Assembly: GCF_004114375.1 (NCBI RefSeq)
Contig: NZ_CP034692.1
Location: forward strand, 806,001 to 870,000
DNA length: 64,000 nucleotides
Direction: 5' to 3'
Origin: Halorubrum sp. BOL3-1
Lineage (GTDB): Archaea > Halobacteriota > Halobacteria > Halobacteriales > Haloferacaceae
The notes beneath the pieces are model-generated. The model was not told the DNA's origin, made no database searches, and saw nothing but the letters and a program-made list of their open reading frames with translations. The position numbers and the translations under genes were made by a program. Positions 51,645 through 60,493 of this stretch are shown here, piece after piece; the stretch's first letter is position 1, and every line of letters starts with the position of its first letter.

Positions 51645-52541
51645 TCACGCCCGGATCGCGACGTCGCCGTCGTTCGTCCGAGCCGTCAGGACGGCGTCCC
51701 CGTCGTTGACGGCCGCCCGCAGCCGGGTCTCCGTCCGCTCTCGCACCCGGAATGACGAACCGGCATTCGTGACGCTGACCTCGCCGTCGTGGGTGCGGGC
51801 GGTGAGCGCCGCGCTCAGTCCCTCGCCGAGCCGGAGCGACAGGTCGCCGTCCGACGACTCGACGACTGCGTCCTCGACCACGGCGGGCACGTCGGCCACG
51901 ACGTCGCCGTCTCGGGTCCGGAGCGTTTCGACCCGGCCCGGGCTTCTCACGCGAATCGTTCCGTCGCTCGTCGTCGCCGACACGGGCCCGCCGGTTCCGT
52001 CGATGTCGACGTCCCCGTCTCGGGACTCGACGGCCACCGCGCCGCGAGCGTCGGTGACCGAGACGTCGCCGTCCGACGTGACGAGCGTCGCGCCGTCCGG
52101 AACCGACGCCGCGTGAACGTCTCCGTCGGCGGTGTGGAGTCGGTCGACGGCCACGCTCGGCGGGGCGTGTATCTCGACGTCGACCCGCCCGCCGCCGAAC
52201 CCGAAGATCCGCGGCTCGCCCGTCGTCACTTCGAGGCGGTCGTCGGCCACGCGTACCGTCGCGTCGAGTTCGTCGAGTGAAACGCCGCCGAGGGCGTGCT
52301 TCCGAGCGACGACCTCGATGTCGTCGCGGGGCTTACTGCGGAATGAGATGTCACCGGTGGCGTCCGTCACGGCGAGCGTCGACACCGTCGACGCGTCGAC
52401 GGTTCGGCGCTCAGTCGTCGATCGGCGCTCGGCGTCGGCGACCGCGCTACACCCGGCGAGGACGCCGCCCAGCGCGGCGCCGCCCGCGCCGAGCAGGCGT
52501 CGACGGGTCGTCGGTGCGCCGTCGTCCGACCCGTCAGTCAT
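51645..52541 (-). CDS. Tat-exported DUF4097 lipoprotein
   Basis: 298 residues. The N-terminus has TTRRRLLGAGGAALGG (twin-arginine) followed by the lipobox LAGC, so it is exported folded and anchored by a lipid-modified Cys. The mature part is a chain of beta repeats with recurring DGDV/SSDGDLS-type turns (DUF4097, adhesin-like). It overlaps the sensor-domain gene upstream by 8 bases. In bacteria DUF4097 proteins accompany cell-envelope stress sensors (Lia/Psp type). Confidence 0.88.
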   Translation of the reverse strand: MTDGSDDGAPTTRRRLLGAGGAALGGVLAGCSAVADAERRSTTERRTVDASTVSTLAVTDATGDISFRSKPRDDIEVVARKHALGGVSLDELDATVRVADDRLEVTTGEPRIFGFGGGRVDVEIHAPPSVAVDRLHTADGDVHAASVPDGATLVTSDGDVSVTDARGAVAVESRDGDVDIDGTGGPVSATTSDGTIRVRSPGRVETLRTRDGDVVADVPAVVEDAVVESSDGDLSLRLGEGLSAALTARTHDGEVSVTNAGSSFRVRERTETRLRAAVNDGDAVLTARTNDGDVAIRA

Positions 52542-53217
52542 CGGCGGCCTCCGTCGTCCGCGCCTCACCGCCGAGGAGCGTTCCGGTGAGGAACCCACCG
52601 AACCGAGCGACGCCGTTGAGGACGTGGAGCGACACGAGGACCAGGAGGACGCCGAGCCCGGCGCCCGCGACCGCCTCCCGCAGCGTGTCCACCACGTACG
52701 GACCGACCGTGTAGGTCACGCCGGCGGCGTCGTAGAACACCGGCAGCGTGAGCAGCGAGACCGCCACGGCGAACGCGGTGACGAGCGCGGTGAACGCGAC
52801 GATACCGTAGACGAACTTGAGGCCTACCAACAACAAGCCGGTCCACGTCGTCGGTGCGATCAGGATACGTTTCGCCGTCCCGACCGCCTCCTCGGCCGAA
52901 CCGAAGGCGAGTTCGACGTCGGACGGCGCGCCGTCGATGTCCACGTCGAGGAGCCACTCGGCGAGCCGGCGTTCGAACGAGCCGATCCCGATCGTCACGA
53001 CGAGCGTCCCGACGACGATCGGGACGCCGGCGAGGGTCACGAGCAGCCCGAGGCCGGTCGAGAGGCCGGTCGTGACGACCGTGAAGTAGGCGATCCCCAG
53101 CGGGAACGCTAACAGCAGGTACGCGAGGTTCCGATACGTCTGTCCGTCGAACGGCACACCGACGAAGCGCGCGAGCGCCTCGCCCGGCGAGCGTGGGGAC
53201 CAGCTGTGGTCGCTCAT
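52534..53217 (-). CDS. sensor-domain (PF13796-like) membrane protein
   Basis: 227 residues with four main helices. YRNLAYLLLAFPLGIAYFTV with STGLGLLVTLAGVP is the N-terminal mark of the putative sensor domain found in front of some histidine kinases. Here the domain stands alone. It overlaps the DUF4097 gene by 8 bases. The ATG at 53217 is the best start. It is about 30% similar by eye to the protein at 53427-54197. Confidence 0.85.
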   Translation of the reverse strand: MSDHSWSPRSPGEALARFVGVPFDGQTYRNLAYLLLAFPLGIAYFTVVTTGLSTGLGLLVTLAGVPIVVGTLVVTIGIGSFERRLAEWLLDVDIDGAPSDVELAFGSAEEAVGTAKRILIAPTTWTGLLLVGLKFVYGIVAFTALVTAFAVAVSLLTLPVFYDAAGVTYTVGPYVVDTLREAVAGAGLGVLLVLVSLHVLNGVARFGGFLTGTLLGGEARTTEAADD

Positions 53218-53286
53218 GCTGTGCTTTCGGCTTGACACCGAATTGTGGTATAAGCAACTGAGCGCTACACAGCGGGCAAGGCCACC

Positions 53287-53300
53287 AAAAATATAAATAG
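53287..53300 (-). promoter_or_regulatory. AT-rich promoter before the first sensor-domain gene
   Basis: AAAAATATAAATAG is the most AT-rich stretch of the neighbourhood, 70-80 bases before the ATG at 53217 on the minus strand. It would give a leadered transcript. Confidence 0.4.
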
Positions 53301-53426
53301 CAGTTTTCGCTGGCTTCCAGCCGACGCGGAGATGCGGCCGAGAACGGGGTCGTTCGAGCGCACGTGATGAGAGCGGTTAGGACGCCCCGCGACGAGAGCG
53401 ATTAGGACGCCCCGCGACGAAAACGA

Positions 53427-54197
53427 CTACGACGCGTCCGCGCCGTCGACCGTCGAAGTCCCCATCCGGCCCAGCGTGAGTTCCGCCCAGCGCGCGCAGA
53501 CCCAGCCGGCGGCGTTCAGCGCGTTCAGTCCGATGACGAGCGCCACGACGCCGACGAGCGACATCGCGAGCGCGCCCGGAAGCGTCGACACTTCCCACGA
53601 CGTGAGCCGGAGGATGAACGAGACGCCGACCTCGAACCGCTCCCACGGGACGACCAGCGACAGTTCCCGCCGGATCGGTTCCGGGAGCATGAGACCGACG
53701 GAAGCGCCCGGTGCGTCGTAGTACAGCGGCGTCGACAGCAGCGACCCGCCGACGCTGAGGACGACCGTGATGAGTGTGAAGCCGACGACGCCGACGACCA
53801 GCTTCGAGAGGACGAAGACGACGGCGCCCCACACGGCGAGGTCGGTCACCACGGCGACCGCGCCGTCGACCGCGCCGGACGCCTCTCTGACCTTCCACGA
53901 CGGGGGATCGACGTCGGCCCCGAGGAGCGTCCGGGCGAGTGCGCGCTCGCCGATCGACACCAGAACGACACCGCCCAGGGTCGCGGCGAGTATCGGGACG
54001 CCGACCAAGAGCACGGACAGCCCGAGACCGAGCGAGAGCCCGACCACCGTACAGACGAAGTACGCGATCCCGAGCGGAAACGCGAGCGCGAGGTACAGTG
54101 CGGCGGCGTACGTGCGGGCCCGGAACGGCGCCGAAAGCACCGTGGCGGCGAGGCGATCGTTCGCGGGTCCGGGCGGGAACGCGTCCGAGAGGGCCAT
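53427..54197 (-). CDS. sensor-domain membrane protein, paralogue
   Basis: 256 residues. RARTYAAALYLALAFPLGIAYF with GLSLGLGLSVLLVGVP repeats the pattern of its neighbour at the same position. A central region about 110-145 links to further helices (YYDAPGASVGLMLPEPIRREL aligns with the neighbour's VFYDAAGVTYTVGPYVVDTLRE). Clearly a duplication. A 209-base gap with AT-rich AAAAATATAAATAG (53287-53300) lies between the two, so they may be transcribed separately. Confidence 0.85.
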   Translation of the reverse strand: MALSDAFPPGPANDRLAATVLSAPFRARTYAAALYLALAFPLGIAYFVCTVVGLSLGLGLSVLLVGVPILAATLGGVVLVSIGERALARTLLGADVDPPSWKVREASGAVDGAVAVVTDLAVWGAVVFVLSKLVVGVVGFTLITVVLSVGGSLLSTPLYYDAPGASVGLMLPEPIRRELSLVVPWERFEVGVSFILRLTSWEVSTLPGALAMSLVGVVALVIGLNALNAAGWVCARWAELTLGRMGTSTVDGADAS

Positions 54198-54363
54198 AGA
54201 CGATTCAGCAGAGCGGACAACACATAATAAATCCCTGCCTCGCGGCCGGGCCGAGACGCGTATGCACCGCCGGGAGGCGGGCGGCGCGCCGACTCGGTCG
54301 ATCGCGGTGTGCGGGGCGCTCCCGTCGGGGAAACTAAGTTTCTCCGAGGATACCTTCCGTCGG

Positions 54364-54720
54364 ATGGCCTCTGAGCCGTCGGTAGACCAGCGGGAAGTGT
54401 ACTCCCTGCTCGACGATGAGTATGCCCGACGGATCCTCATCGAGACCTACGACGAGACGCGCTCGGCGCGGGCGCTCAGCGAGGCGTGCGACGCCTCCGA
54501 GGCGACGGTGTACCGGCGACTCGAACGGCTCCGCGAGCAGGACCTCGTCGAGACCGTCCAAGAGGTCGACCCGAACCGAGGGCCACAACAGGTGTACGCC
54601 GCCCGGCTCAGTCGGGTCTCGGTCGACCTGACGGCGACCGGCTTCGAAGTGAGCGTTGATTACGTCGAAGAGACGGCCGCAGACCGACTGACGCGGCTCT
54701 ACGAGGAGTTATCGGGATGA
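54364..54720 (+). CDS. ArsR-like winged-HTH regulator
   Basis: 118 residues. REVYSLLDDEYARRILIET then RSARALSEACDASEATVYRRL form the winged helix, followed by a wing (GPQQVYAARLSRV) and a tail. It is divergent from the paralogous sensor-domain gene (167-base gap), and its stop overlaps the next start by 4 bases (ATGA). It probably controls the divergent module. Start ATG 54364. Confidence 0.88.
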   Translation: MASEPSVDQREVYSLLDDEYARRILIETYDETRSARALSEACDASEATVYRRLERLREQDLVETVQEVDPNRGPQQVYAARLSRVSVDLTATGFEVSVDYVEETAADRLTRLYEELSG

Positions 54721-55085
54721 CCGCGGGATACTCGGCGGCGACGGCGCTCGGTCTATTCGCGACGCTCGGACCGTCGGCGGTGCCGACACAGGTCGAGGCG
54801 GTCGGTGGCAACGCTACGCTCGCGGCGGTCACGGTGGTCGCGTTCTTCCTCTCGGTGCTACTCGCGGTGTTCGTCACGTACCGCTTCGCGCGCGGCTACC
54901 TCCGGACCCGCCGCCGGCCGCTGTTGTACCTCACGCTCGGACTCCTCCTGCTGGCCCCGCTCCCGATGTTCCTCCGGTTGGCGTTCGGCAACGTCGGGGG
55001 GGTCAGCGCCACCGAGCGGACGGTGCTCGTGACAGCGAGCAAGCTCTGCGGGCTCCTGCTCGTCCTCGGGGTGGTCCACCGGTGA
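54717..55085 (+). CDS. small membrane protein (DUF7521-like)
   Basis: 122 residues with helices at about 35-55, 68-85 and 100-120. Overlaps the HTH gene by 4 bases and the next gene by 4 (GTGA). Resembles the next protein in layout (YRFARGYLRTRRRPLLYLTLG against YDGYRRNRSRTMLLLAVG), so the two are likely related. The family name DUF7521 is from memory. Confidence 0.8.
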   Translation: MTAGYSAATALGLFATLGPSAVPTQVEAVGGNATLAAVTVVAFFLSVLLAVFVTYRFARGYLRTRRRPLLYLTLGLLLLAPLPMFLRLAFGNVGGVSATERTVLVTASKLCGLLLVLGVVHR

Positions 55086-55354
55086 CGCTCTCGCTCGTGG
55101 CGACCGCCGGCGGGGTCGCGACCGCCTGCCTCGGAACGTACGTGGCGTACCTGGCCTACGACGGCTACCGCCGGAACCGGAGTCGGACGATGCTCCTGTT
55201 GGCCGTCGGCGTCGCGTGTATCGCGGTCCTGCCGTACGTCATCGCGTACGGCGTAACGCCCCTGTTCGCGCTCTCCGACGCGGCGACTGTGTTCGGCGTC
55301 ACGGTGGCACACCTGATCGGGCTCGGGGCGTTGGCGCGGTCAGTGACCGAGTGA
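55082..55354 (+). CDS. small membrane protein (DUF7521-like)
   Basis: 90 residues, three helices. GTG start at 55082 overlaps the previous stop. Together with the preceding gene and the HTH gene it forms a tight three-gene unit. Function unknown; the pair may be the membrane partner that informs the regulator. Confidence 0.78.
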   Translation: MTLSLVATAGGVATACLGTYVAYLAYDGYRRNRSRTMLLLAVGVACIAVLPYVIAYGVTPLFALSDAATVFGVTVAHLIGLGALARSVTE

Positions 55355-55522
55355 TCCGTCTTCTGTACCTACCCGCCGTTCACGGCTCGCGGATCGGAGG
55401 CTTTCGATCGGTAACCCCGTGACCGCCAGAGTGACCACGAGAACGAGGCTGAGGGTTTCCTCGACCACGGGCACCGATTTCCTTCCCGAACGGTCTTTGC
55501 GGTGGGTTGCGATCACCTCGGT

Positions 55523-56860
55523 ATGTTCGGCACAAGCGGCGTGCGGGGTCCGGTCGGCGAGGCGGTCACGGCCGACCTCGCACTCGACGTCGGCCGCGCG
55601 CTGGCGACGGACGGCGTGGAGACCGTCGTGATCGGCCGTGACGCCCGCGACAGCGGGCGGATGCTCGCACGCGCGCTCACCGCCGGCCTCACCGAGTGCG
55701 GGGCCGACGTGGTCGATGTCGGCGTGGAGGCGACGCCGACGGTGGCGCGGGCGGTCGCCCGCGAGGGCGCGGACGCCGGCGTCGTCGTCACCGCATCGCA
55801 CAACCCCGCGCCCGACAACGGGATCAAGCTCTGGACGGCGTCCGGGCGTGCGTTCGATGAGGAGCGCAACGACCGCATCGCCGAGACCGTCGAGGCGGCA
55901 GCGTTCGACTTCGCCGGCCACGACGGGATCGGCGCGGTCGAAGAGCGCGACGTGGTCGCGGGCGGCGACGCCCGACGCGCTCACGAACGCGCGCTCCGCG
56001 AGACCGTCTCGCTCCCCGGCGACCTGTCCGTCGTCGTCGACCTCGGGAACGGGGTCGGTCGCGTGACCGCGGACGCCCTCCATGAAGCCGGCTGCGACGT
56101 GGAGACGCTCAACGGCCAGCGCGACGGGCGGTTCCCCGGCCGTCCGAGCGAGCCGACCGCGGCGAACTGCGAGACCGCCTGCGAGGTCGTGGCGGCGACC
56201 GACGCGGACCTCGGCCTCGTCCACGACGGCGACGCCGACCGGCTGATGGCGATCGACGAGCGCGGGCGGTTCGTCGCCGGCGACGCGCTGCTCGCGCTGT
56301 TCGCCCGGCGCGAGGCGAGCGGGGGTGACCGCGTGGCGGTCCCGGTCGACACCAGCCTCCTCGTCGCGGACGCGCTCGCGGAGGTCGACGCCGACGTGAC
56401 GTACACGCCGGTCGGCGACGCCTACGTCGCCGCGGAGGCGGCGAAGTCGGGCGTCGCCTTCGGCGGCGAGCCGAGCGGGGCGTGGATCTGGCCCGAGCGG
56501 ACGCTCTGTCCCGACGGCCCGCTCGCGGCCTGTGTCCTGACCACGCTCGTCGACGCGGAGGGGTCGCTGGCGGCGCTCGTCGACGACCTCCCCGAGTACC
56601 CGATCCGTCGGGACTCGGTACGGGCCGAGGCGAAGGAGGCCGTCGTTGAGGGCGTCGCCGCCGCCGCGAACGAGGAGTACGACGACGTCTCGACGCTCGA
56701 CGGAATCCGCGTGGAGACGGAGACCGGCTGGTTCCTCGTCCGCGCGAGCGGGACCGAGCCCCTGGTGCGGATCACCGCCGAAGCGCGCGAGGCGGACGAC
56801 GCCGACGCTCTCTTCGAGACGGCTCGCGACCTCGTCGACCGCGCCGTCGAGACGGTATAG
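55523..56860 (+). CDS. glmM: phosphoglucosamine mutase (GlmM) family
   Basis: 445 residues. It moves phosphate between C6 and C1 of glucosamine or a hexose. The N-terminal FGTSGVRGPVG, the phospho-Ser S92 in VVTASHNPAPDNGIKL, the metal loop VHDGDADRLM and the C-terminal phosphate loop RASGTEPLVRI are all visible. With glmS and the GlmU-like gene nearby it completes the UDP-GlcNAc route. A shorter start than the upstream GTG-like extension is preferred because FGTSG normally follows the first residue or two. Confidence 0.92.
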   Translation: MFGTSGVRGPVGEAVTADLALDVGRALATDGVETVVIGRDARDSGRMLARALTAGLTECGADVVDVGVEATPTVARAVAREGADAGVVVTASHNPAPDNGIKLWTASGRAFDEERNDRIAETVEAAAFDFAGHDGIGAVEERDVVAGGDARRAHERALRETVSLPGDLSVVVDLGNGVGRVTADALHEAGCDVETLNGQRDGRFPGRPSEPTAANCETACEVVAATDADLGLVHDGDADRLMAIDERGRFVAGDALLALFARREASGGDRVAVPVDTSLLVADALAEVDADVTYTPVGDAYVAAEAAKSGVAFGGEPSGAWIWPERTLCPDGPLAACVLTTLVDAEGSLAALVDDLPEYPIRRDSVRAEAKEAVVEGVAAAANEEYDDVSTLDGIRVETETGWFLVRASGTEPLVRITAEAREADDADALFETARDLVDRAVETV

Positions 56861-56884
56861 CGGATACTGCCTCCACACGCCTCG

Positions 56885-57322
56885 TCAAGAGGTAAGCCTT
56901 TCCGGCACGAGACGATCGACGATGCCGTCAAAATCGTCGTCGAAGCTTAACACGCGATCGATGTCGTGGTACTCAACGTGAGCGACGGTCATCGCGTCGG
57001 TGAAGCTGAGCCGGTGGTCGGCGTACGTTCGGTGTACTTCCACGGCGCGGTCGAACAGCGTCGGCGAGGAATGGAGAAGCTCGATAGCCGAGGGGTACTC
57101 TTCCCCTCGGATCCGGTTGCCGACCTCGAGTCCGGCGTCGAGATCGCCCGTTCGTCGATGCGTAAGTGTAACCACTTCGTCGTAAACGTAGTCGCTCGTC
57201 ATCACATGGCCGTACTCCGGCGACGTGAGGACGGCGTTCAACGCTGCGGCGCCGGCATCGTGACGGCTCGCGTCGGCGTCGTGATGCGCGTAGAAGACGC
57301 CGGTATCGACGAACACGCTCAT
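56885..57322 (-). CDS. vapC: PIN-domain toxin VapC
   Basis: 145 residues. Acidic active-site set D6 (VFVDTGVFYA), E49 (YVYDEVVTL), D109 (LSFTDAMTVA) and D128-D130 (LSFDDDFDG). Overlaps the antitoxin by 4 bases. Convergent with glmM, 24 bases away. Confidence 0.9.
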   Translation of the reverse strand: MSVFVDTGVFYAHHDADASRHDAGAAALNAVLTSPEYGHVMTSDYVYDEVVTLTHRRTGDLDAGLEVGNRIRGEEYPSAIELLHSSPTLFDRAVEVHRTYADHRLSFTDAMTVAHVEYHDIDRVLSFDDDFDGIVDRLVPERLTS

Positions 57323-57594
57323 CCGTAGAGGATGTCGTCGATGTCCTCCTCGTCGGTTTCGACTCCCGAGGCGATCGTGCCCTCGTTGAACCGTTCGAGT
57401 TCGTCCTCACTCAGCTCCGGATGTCCCTCGCGGAACGAATCGATAAACTCGGACCGGGAGTCGATGACGGCGTCGATCAGCCGCGAAAGCAGCTCCTGTT
57501 GAGTGACCTTCCGTCCGGTCTTCAGTCGGATTTCCGCCTGTAGCTCCTCGAGGCGTGACTTCGAATGCTCGTCCATTTTCACTGCCGTAGACAT
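57319..57594 (-). CDS. vapB: VapB-like antitoxin
   Basis: 91 residues. The N-terminal half (KMDEHSKSRLEELQAEIRLK then TGRKVTQQELLSRLID) reads as a ribbon-helix-helix-like DNA-binding part; the C-terminal half is acidic and would bind the toxin. Its end overlaps the vapC start (ATGA). Upstream, ATAGTTTCTAT and GTAGTTAACCTTTCTAC are short inverted repeats in an AT-rich stretch (57599-57634). Confidence 0.82.
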   Translation of the reverse strand: MSTAVKMDEHSKSRLEELQAEIRLKTGRKVTQQELLSRLIDAVIDSRSEFIDSFREGHPELSEDELERFNEGTIASGVETDEEDIDDILYG

Positions 57595-57598
57595 ACAC

Positions 57599-57635
57599 GA
57601 TAGTTTCTATTACAACGTAGTTAACCTTTCTACTA
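57599..57635 (-). promoter_or_regulatory. AT-rich operator region of the second vapBC
   Basis: Directly upstream of the vapB start lie ATAGTTTCTAT (arms ATAG/CTAT, about 57600-57610) and GTAG...CTAC (about 57618-57634) around TTAACCTTT. Small inverted repeats here fit self-repression by the VapB/VapC complex. Confidence 0.4.
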
Positions 57636-57830
57636 CGCTGGCTCTAGTACCTGTTCGGCGTTAGTACGCTCGGCGATGCGTTCGTCGGACTCCGCTTCGT
57701 GGACGGGCTCCCAACTCTCCGTGAACACCGCGACGATCACGTACCGCTCGCAACACGCGTAGTGTCGCCGATCGCGAGGGGTCGCGACACGCGGCGGTGA
57801 GCAGTGCGATCGATGTCATCCACGGCAGTG
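57633..57830 (-). pseudogene. C-terminal scrap of an unknown protein
   Basis: The frame ending at TAG (57633-57635) reads upstream RHYACCERYVIVAVFTESW then EPVHEAESDERIAERTNAEQ with normal haloarchaeal residue use. No start is visible and the upstream part becomes low quality by about 57830. It overlaps the vapBC operator. The rest of the 57595-57926 gap shows no gene. Confidence 0.35.
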
Positions 57831-57926
57831 AGGTTGAGCGGTCGTCTTTCGACGAGGAGAACCCCCTGATCGAGAGCGTCGCTACCGACCACAGCGGCTA
57901 AAACCCGGCCCGCCGTCGCCCCGGAT

Positions 57927-59129
57927 ATGTACGGAGTCGTGCTCGCGGCCGGCCGCGGGACCCGGATGCGACCGCTGACGGACCGCCGACCCAAACCGCT
58001 GCTGCCGGTCGGAGACCGCTCGCTGCTCGAACAGGTGTTCGAGGCCGCCCGCGACGTCGTCGACGAGTTCGTCGTCGTGACGGGGTACCGCGGCGACGCG
58101 ATCCGCGATGGCGTCGGCGAGTCCTATCGCGACCGTCCGGTTCACTACGTCGAGCAGGCGGAGGCGCTGGGGACCGCCCACGCCGTGGCGCAGGCCGAGC
58201 CGATCGTTGACGACGACTTCCTCGTGCTCAACGGCGACGTGGTCGTGGACGCGTCGCTCCCGCGCGCGCTCGCCGACGCCGGCGCACCGGCGATCGCCGC
58301 CACCGAAGTCGAAGACCCGCGGGCGTACGGCGTGCTCTCGACCGCCGAGGACGGGTCGCTCGCGGCCGTCGTCGAGAAGCCCGACGACCCGCCGACGAAC
58401 CTCGCGAACGTCGGCTGCTACGTGTTCGAGCCGGAGGTGTTCGAGTACATCGACCGCACGCCCGAAAGCGAGCGCGGCGAGTACGAAATCACGACGACGG
58501 TCGACCTCCTGCTCGATGACGGCCGGCGGATCGACGTCGCCCCCTACGACGGCACGTGGCTCGACGTCGGCCGCCCGTGGGAGCTGCTGGAGGCGAACGA
58601 GCTGGTGCTGGCGGAGCTGGACGACGAGACCGACATTTCTGGCACCGTCGAGGAGGACGTTCACCTCCGCGGGCCGGTCGTCGTCGAGGAGGACGCGCGG
58701 GTCCGGTCGGGGACGTACGTCGAGGGGCCGGCGCTGATCCGCGAGGGCGCCGACGTGGGACCGAACGCCTACGTCCGCGGGTCGACCGTGGTCGGGCCGG
58801 GCGTCCACGTGGGCCACTCGGTTGAGGTGAAAAACTCGGTGCTGATGGCCGACGCGTCGGTCGGCCACCTCTCGTACGTCGGTGATTCGGTGGTGGGCCG
58901 CGGCGTCAACTTCGGCGCGGGGACGAACGTCGCCAACCTCAGACATGACGACGAGAACGTCTGCCTGACCGTCAAAGGCGACCCCGTCGACACCGGGCGC
59001 CGGAAGCTCGGCGCGATCGTCGGTGACGGCGCGAAGACCGGAATCAACACCTCGCTGAACGCCGGGGTCAAGATCGGTGCGGGCGAGACGACCGGTCCCG
59101 GAGAAGTCCTGACGCGCGACCGGACGTGA
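57927..59129 (+). CDS. glmU: bifunctional nucleotidyltransferase/acetyltransferase (GlmU-like)
   Basis: 400 residues. N-terminal nucleotidyltransferase: LAAGRGTRMRPLTDRRPKP, LVLNGDVVVD and VVEKPDDPP. From about 225 a left-handed beta-helix with hexapeptide repeats (ALIREGADVGPNAYVRGSTV) ends in the acetyltransferase-like GDGAKTGINTSLNAGVKIG. Expected to make UDP-GlcNAc from GlcN-1-P. Same strand and about 190 bases before the next nucleotidyltransferase. Confidence 0.9.
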   Translation: MYGVVLAAGRGTRMRPLTDRRPKPLLPVGDRSLLEQVFEAARDVVDEFVVVTGYRGDAIRDGVGESYRDRPVHYVEQAEALGTAHAVAQAEPIVDDDFLVLNGDVVVDASLPRALADAGAPAIAATEVEDPRAYGVLSTAEDGSLAAVVEKPDDPPTNLANVGCYVFEPEVFEYIDRTPESERGEYEITTTVDLLLDDGRRIDVAPYDGTWLDVGRPWELLEANELVLAELDDETDISGTVEEDVHLRGPVVVEEDARVRSGTYVEGPALIREGADVGPNAYVRGSTVVGPGVHVGHSVEVKNSVLMADASVGHLSYVGDSVVGRGVNFGAGTNVANLRHDDENVCLTVKGDPVDTGRRKLGAIVGDGAKTGINTSLNAGVKIGAGETTGPGEVLTRDRT

Positions 59130-59315
59130 GGAGACCGAACCGGCGCAGTCCCGCCGCGATCCGCTACAGAAATGACTCCGCAGTACGATGTTTCCTCGTT
59201 GAGGGCCGTGCTTGGGTCCGATCGAGAAGCGGAGCGTCGACGGTGACGGCCGACCGCACACGGGCACCCGGTCGACCGCGAGTGATTTAACACCCGGGCG
59301 GGCGACGGTTGCGGT

Positions 59316-60491
59316 ATGTCCAACGACTCCGTGACCGCGGTGATCCTCGCCGCGGGTGAGGGACGGCGGTTGGCGCCGCTGACGAACCGGCGCCCGAAGC
59401 CGATGATGCCCGTGGCGAACCGGCCGCTCTTGGAACACGTCGTGGAGGCCGTCACAGGAGCGGGGATCGACCGGATCGTCCTCGTGGTCGGCTACCGACA
59501 GGAGCGTATCCGGAACCACTTCGGCGACGGCGACGACTGGGGCGTGACGATCGAGTACGTCGAGCAGGCGACCCAGCTCGGCACCGGTCACGCCGTGTTA
59601 CAGGCCGAGCCGGTCGTCGACGGTCCCTTCGTCGTGCTCAACGGTGACCGGATCGTCGACCCCGCGGTCGTCTCACAGGTCCACGACCGGCTGGGCGACG
59701 ACGACGGGCCGGTGATGGCAGTCACCGCGGCGGAGCGTCCCCGCGAGTACGGCGTCGTCTCGCTCGACGGCGACCGCGTGACGAGCATCGACGAGAAGCC
59801 GGAGGGGCCCGTCGACACGAACCAGATCAACGCCGGCGTGTACGGGTTCTCCCCCGACGTGTTCGACGCCATCCGCGAGACGCACGCGCCCGGCGAGCTG
59901 GCGATCACCGCGACGCTCAACGACCTCGCCGCGAGCGGAACGGTGTCCGCGGTCCGGTACGACGGGCGCTGGCTCGACGTGTCGAATCTCTGGGACCTGC
60001 TGACCGTTAACGCGGGACTGATCGACGAGTCCGCGGCGGCGGACGCTGACGGGGCCGCCCTCGGCGGGTCGGTCACCATCGCCGACGACGCCGCGCTCGC
60101 GGCCAACGTCCGCGTCGGGCCGAACGTCACGATCGGCGGCAGCACCGCGGTCGGGAGCAACGCGACGATCGAAGCCGGTGCGGTCGTCGAGAACAGCGTT
60201 GTCTTCCCCGACGCCGTGATCGGCGCGGGGGCGGTGGTCCGGGACGCGATCGTCGCCGGTAACGCACGGGTAGGGCCGAACGCGACGGTCGCGGGCGGGC
60301 CGGCGACGGTCGTCGTCGGCGACGCGGTCCACCGCGACGTGGAACTCGGCGGCGTCGTCGGGGACAACGCGACGATCGGCGGCGGCGCGACGCTCACCGA
60401 CGGTGCGGTCGTCGGCGACGACGTCGACGCCGACGCCGGAGTCGTGATCGACGGGCGCATTGAATCCGGTGCGGTCGTTCGGAGGGGGTAA
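59316..60491 (+). CDS. sugar-1-phosphate nucleotidyltransferase with beta-helix
   Basis: 391 residues, paralogous to the preceding protein. LAAGEGRRLAPLTNRRPKP, VVLNGDRIVD and DEKPEGPVDTN mark the catalytic domain. The helix (from about 230) is made of GPNVTIGGSTAVGSNATIE-like repeats and ends without the GDGAKTG acetyltransferase motif, so it may lack that activity. Two bases separate its stop from the glmS start, so the two are co-transcribed. Substrate probably UTP/dTTP with a hexose-1-phosphate. Confidence 0.9.
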   Translation: MSNDSVTAVILAAGEGRRLAPLTNRRPKPMMPVANRPLLEHVVEAVTGAGIDRIVLVVGYRQERIRNHFGDGDDWGVTIEYVEQATQLGTGHAVLQAEPVVDGPFVVLNGDRIVDPAVVSQVHDRLGDDDGPVMAVTAAERPREYGVVSLDGDRVTSIDEKPEGPVDTNQINAGVYGFSPDVFDAIRETHAPGELAITATLNDLAASGTVSAVRYDGRWLDVSNLWDLLTVNAGLIDESAAADADGAALGGSVTIADDAALAANVRVGPNVTIGGSTAVGSNATIEAGAVVENSVVFPDAVIGAGAVVRDAIVAGNARVGPNATVAGGPATVVVGDAVHRDVELGGVVGDNATIGGGATLTDGAVVGDDVDADAGVVIDGRIESGAVVRRG

Positions 60492-60493
60492 CC

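Noticed and set aside
57737-57994. Minus-strand 85-codon frame before the GlmU-like gene
   Set aside because: Overlaps the start of the GlmU-like gene antisense and lacks a conserved pattern.
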